From JBIKIW01 sp044361365 (lineage in GTDB: Bacteria; Patescibacteriota; JACMRA01), in assembly GCA_044361365.1 (NCBI GenBank), contig JBIKIW010000055.1, positions 1-7,840 on the forward strand: DNA of 7,840 bases, written 5' to 3'. Under the pieces are notes generated by a model that saw only the letters and a program-made list of their open reading frames with translations, was not told where the DNA came from and did not search any database. Shown here piece by piece: positions 6,278 through 7,840 of the stretch (position 1 is its first letter; each line of letters starts with the position of its first letter). Both the position numbers and the translations under genes were made by a program.

Positions 6278-6628
6278 CTACAATAATCTTTCTAAATGTT
6301 TGATTAGCTTATAACCGTCATCATTACTAACATAACCTTTTTCACCACTTGCAATAGATCCGAGTTCATCGACGTCTATAATTTTTTTTATAGATTGAAT
6401 TATAACTTCAATTTCTTGTGTAGAAAATTCTAATTCTAATTTCTTTTTATTATCTAAAATAGAGTGAAATATATGATTATTTGTTTTTCGATTTATTAAG
6501 AGAAACTTATCTAAGTGTATATCTTGCAAACCTTCTCCAATAAACATTGAACTGCTCAATATAATTTCAAGATCTTTCTCAGTGATTGGTAATTTCTTAT
6601 TACTATTTGAATTAACTATTTTTTGCAT
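6278..6628 (-). CDS. Probable cognate immunity protein of the upstream toxin
   Basis: ATG at 6628 lies only 3 bp after the toxin TAG at 6632-6634, the tightest junction in the window, so translation is probably coupled and this is the best candidate for the cognate inhibitor. The 116-aa product is helical and charged: ITEKDLEIILSS at 15-26, an HLDKFLLINRKT strand region near 38-49, a FSTQEIEVIIQSIKKIID helix at 68-85 and YVSNDDGYKLIKHLERLL at the end. There are no cysteines, signal peptide or membrane segment. An AAAGG in the toxin's last codons is 13 nt from the ATG, long for a Shine-Dalgarno. I do not recognise the family. Confidence 0.72.
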   Translation of the reverse strand: MQKIVNSNSNKKLPITEKDLEIILSSSMFIGEGLQDIHLDKFLLINRKTNNHIFHSILDNKKKLELEFSTQEIEVIIQSIKKIIDVDELGSIASGEKGYVSNDDGYKLIKHLERLL

Positions 6629-6631
6629 ATA

Positions 6632-7840
6632 CTATGAATTACCTTTTATAATTTCGTCTAAATAATATTGCTTACCATTTGCAGGAACAAAGAATGTGCC
6701 TCCGTTTAAATTATCATAGGGATTTATGATTAGTATTGATTTTGTATTATCATCCCAATATAAAGTTTTACCATTTTTCAAAATTGTCTTTTCACTAGGG
6801 TTTTCAATTATTCTGTCTATCAATGATTTAAAATCTTTTGATGATTTCACATTAGGAAATTCACTTGCATGCTTCTCATAAGAATGTTGTGCAATTTTTT
6901 GACTATAATAATTATTTACCTCCACCATCTTCCCCTTAGCTGCACTAAGACTACCATCAGGATCAAGAACTCTAAGAAAAGTCTTACCATCTTTGTAGTA
7001 GAATTCACCATCAAATAAATATTCACCACCGTCAATATTAACTTTGGTTGAAGTACCAGAACCTCCATTCTTCAATTTGATATCATCAACATCGTCAATA
7101 TAGCCTGGTACCTTCTTAAGATCATCAATAGACTTAGTAACACCTGATATTTTTGTTGTGCCTTTTGGTATTATTAGTCCTATCCCTTCAGTCAAGATAG
7201 CCCCAGTAAGCAATTGACCACCTTGATAACTAACACACTCTATTGCGTCGGCTTCTTTATTCCCACAAGCAAACTCTTTAGGATCCAAAAGCTTTCCATT
7301 CATCACAGAACCTCCAAGATAACTAAGCACATTTCCAACCAAAAAAGCAGTTGTCAGTCCTACTCCTGTTGCCACCGCTCCAGCTCCTATTGCTCCGGCT
7401 ACAAGTGTTGTTGCCAGTCCTCCTGTAAATACTGTTGCTGCTACCACAGCTGCTGTGACTGCTACTATGGAGGCATTTTGTTTCCAATCTCCCATGTCAT
7501 AACCAAAATTATCTTGAAGGTAGTTTTTGTTGTTCTCGTAGTTGTTTCCGATTTGATCTAGTGAGCAAGAGGTTCCTGTAACACATCCAAAGGCGGTTTG
7601 TCCTACTGCAGCAACTAGGTTGTAAGCATTGGCGTTTAGATTGATAACTGCTCCTGCTACTGTTCCGATTCCGTTTATGACTGCTCTAGCTCCGTTGCTG
7701 GCTCCATTTTGAACACTGGTGAAGTTGTTAACTATATTTTCGTGGATTGGTTTTTGGTTGAATAATGATTGGGTGGCACTTATGGCAGCATTTAAAGGAA
7801 GAGTTCCTACAGCCATGACATAACCTGCACCTTCTCCTAG
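6632..7840 (-). CDS. Polymorphic toxin, C-terminal part with BECR-like RNase tip (partial, cut by right edge)
   Basis: The frame is open to the right edge (codons before ATG 7816 read LGEGAGYV), so this ATG is probably internal and at least 402 codons of a larger gene are present. Numbering from ATG 7816: residues ~35-80 are small, Ala/Gly/Asn-rich; 115-170 is a long Gly/Ala/Val hydrophobic stretch typical of pre-toxin or translocation regions; cysteines lie at 78, 84, 184 and 194. The last ~90 residues look like a BECR-fold nuclease: HSYEKH (H311, H316), ASEFP, LKNGKTLYWDD, SILIINP and GGTFFVP (T374). Such tips cut tRNA or other RNA in rival cells. The tip is more AT-rich than the upstream part (20/60 GC at 6661-6720 against 30/60 at 7561-7620), as expected for an exchangeable module. 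An immunity gene follows at once. The toxin-family call is from remembered patterns. Confidence 0.78.
   Translation of the reverse strand, partial: LGEGAGYVMAVGTLPLNAAISATQSLFNQKPIHENIVNNFTSVQNGASNGARAVINGIGTVAGAVINLNANAYNLVAAVGQTAFGCVTGTSCSLDQIGNNYENNKNYLQDNFGYDMGDWKQNASIVAVTAAVVAATVFTGGLATTLVAGAIGAGAVATGVGLTTAFLVGNVLSYLGGSVMNGKLLDPKEFACGNKEADAIECVSYQGGQLLTGAILTEGIGLIIPKGTTKISGVTKSIDDLKKVPGYIDDVDDIKLKNGGSGTSTKVNIDGGEYLFDGEFYYKDGKTFLRVLDPDGSLSAAKGKMVEVNNYYSQKIAQHSYEKHASEFPNVKSSKDFKSLIDRIIENPSEKTILKNGKTLYWDDNTKSILIINPYDNLNGGTFFVPANGKQYYLDEIIKGNS

Noticed and set aside
7214..7561. Plus-strand open frame of 115 codons with many Cys and Ser residues.
   Set aside because: It is the antisense of the Ala/Gly/Val-rich hydrophobic stretch of toxin A; the Cys/Ser-rich product is the expected mirror of GCA/GCT/GTA-rich codons.
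1..7840. CRISPR arrays, tRNA or rRNA genes, transposase genes.
   Set aside because: No regularly spaced repeats, no tRNA- or rRNA-like conserved segments and no transposase or integrase motifs were seen on either strand.

Overview
This is an AT-rich stretch of bacterial DNA in which every gene I can support lies on the minus strand, so transcription runs from high to low coordinates. It reads as a toxin/immunity and phage-defence island. No ribosomal, metabolic or tRNA gene anchors it to a taxon. Weak or absent Shine-Dalgarno motifs, AT-rich genes, cysteine-containing (probably exported) toxin proteins and a GC-rich hairpin element of a kind I associate with Patescibacteria/CPR genomes hint at that group, but this is only a hint. 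UGA behaves as a stop: about 2,400 sense codons contain none, and the HNH gene ends in TGA.

Layout in the direction of transcription. (1) 7840-6632 is the 3' part of a polymorphic-toxin gene that enters from the right edge. It has a Gly/Ala-rich hydrophobic pre-toxin region and a C-terminal module resembling the BECR-fold (barnase/EndoU/colicin/RelE-like) RNase toxins. (2) 6628-5281 holds four tightly spaced small genes, the first only 3 bp after the toxin stop. They look like an immunity-gene array, and two of them are ungapped paralogues around a W-x9-W-x2-PN core. (3) 5243-5067 is a 58-codon gene for a double-spanning membrane protein. (4) 5066-4871 is a control region with a good sigma70-type promoter (TTGACT, 17 bp, TTTAAT) and a roughly 135-nt leader. 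(5) 4870-2095 is a two-gene defence operon: an ATPase with an AbiJ-type N-terminal domain overlaps a gene for an HNH nuclease. This is the PtuA/PtuB arrangement of Septu, with an extra N-terminal domain. (6) 2094-1979 contains a compact GC-rich element (45 of 66 bases G/C) that can fold into nested stems. (7) 1978-308 is a second polymorphic-toxin gene that lacks a recognisable 5' end. Its frame stays open back to the edge of the GC-rich junction, so it looks like a displaced 3' fragment. It ends in a short His/Trp-rich toxin tip. (8) 291-1 is the start of its probable immunity gene, cut by the left edge.

How the parts fit: a toxin followed by several immunity genes and then a 5'-less orphan toxin tip with its own immunity gene is the classic outcome of cassette exchange in polymorphic-toxin loci. 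The Septu-like pair has its own promoter and sits between the two toxin modules, so antibacterial competition and antiphage defence share one island. The most notable object is the AbiJ-NTD/ATPase plus HNH pair; the 58-aa membrane protein and the GC-rich element at the broken toxin end are the other points worth following.
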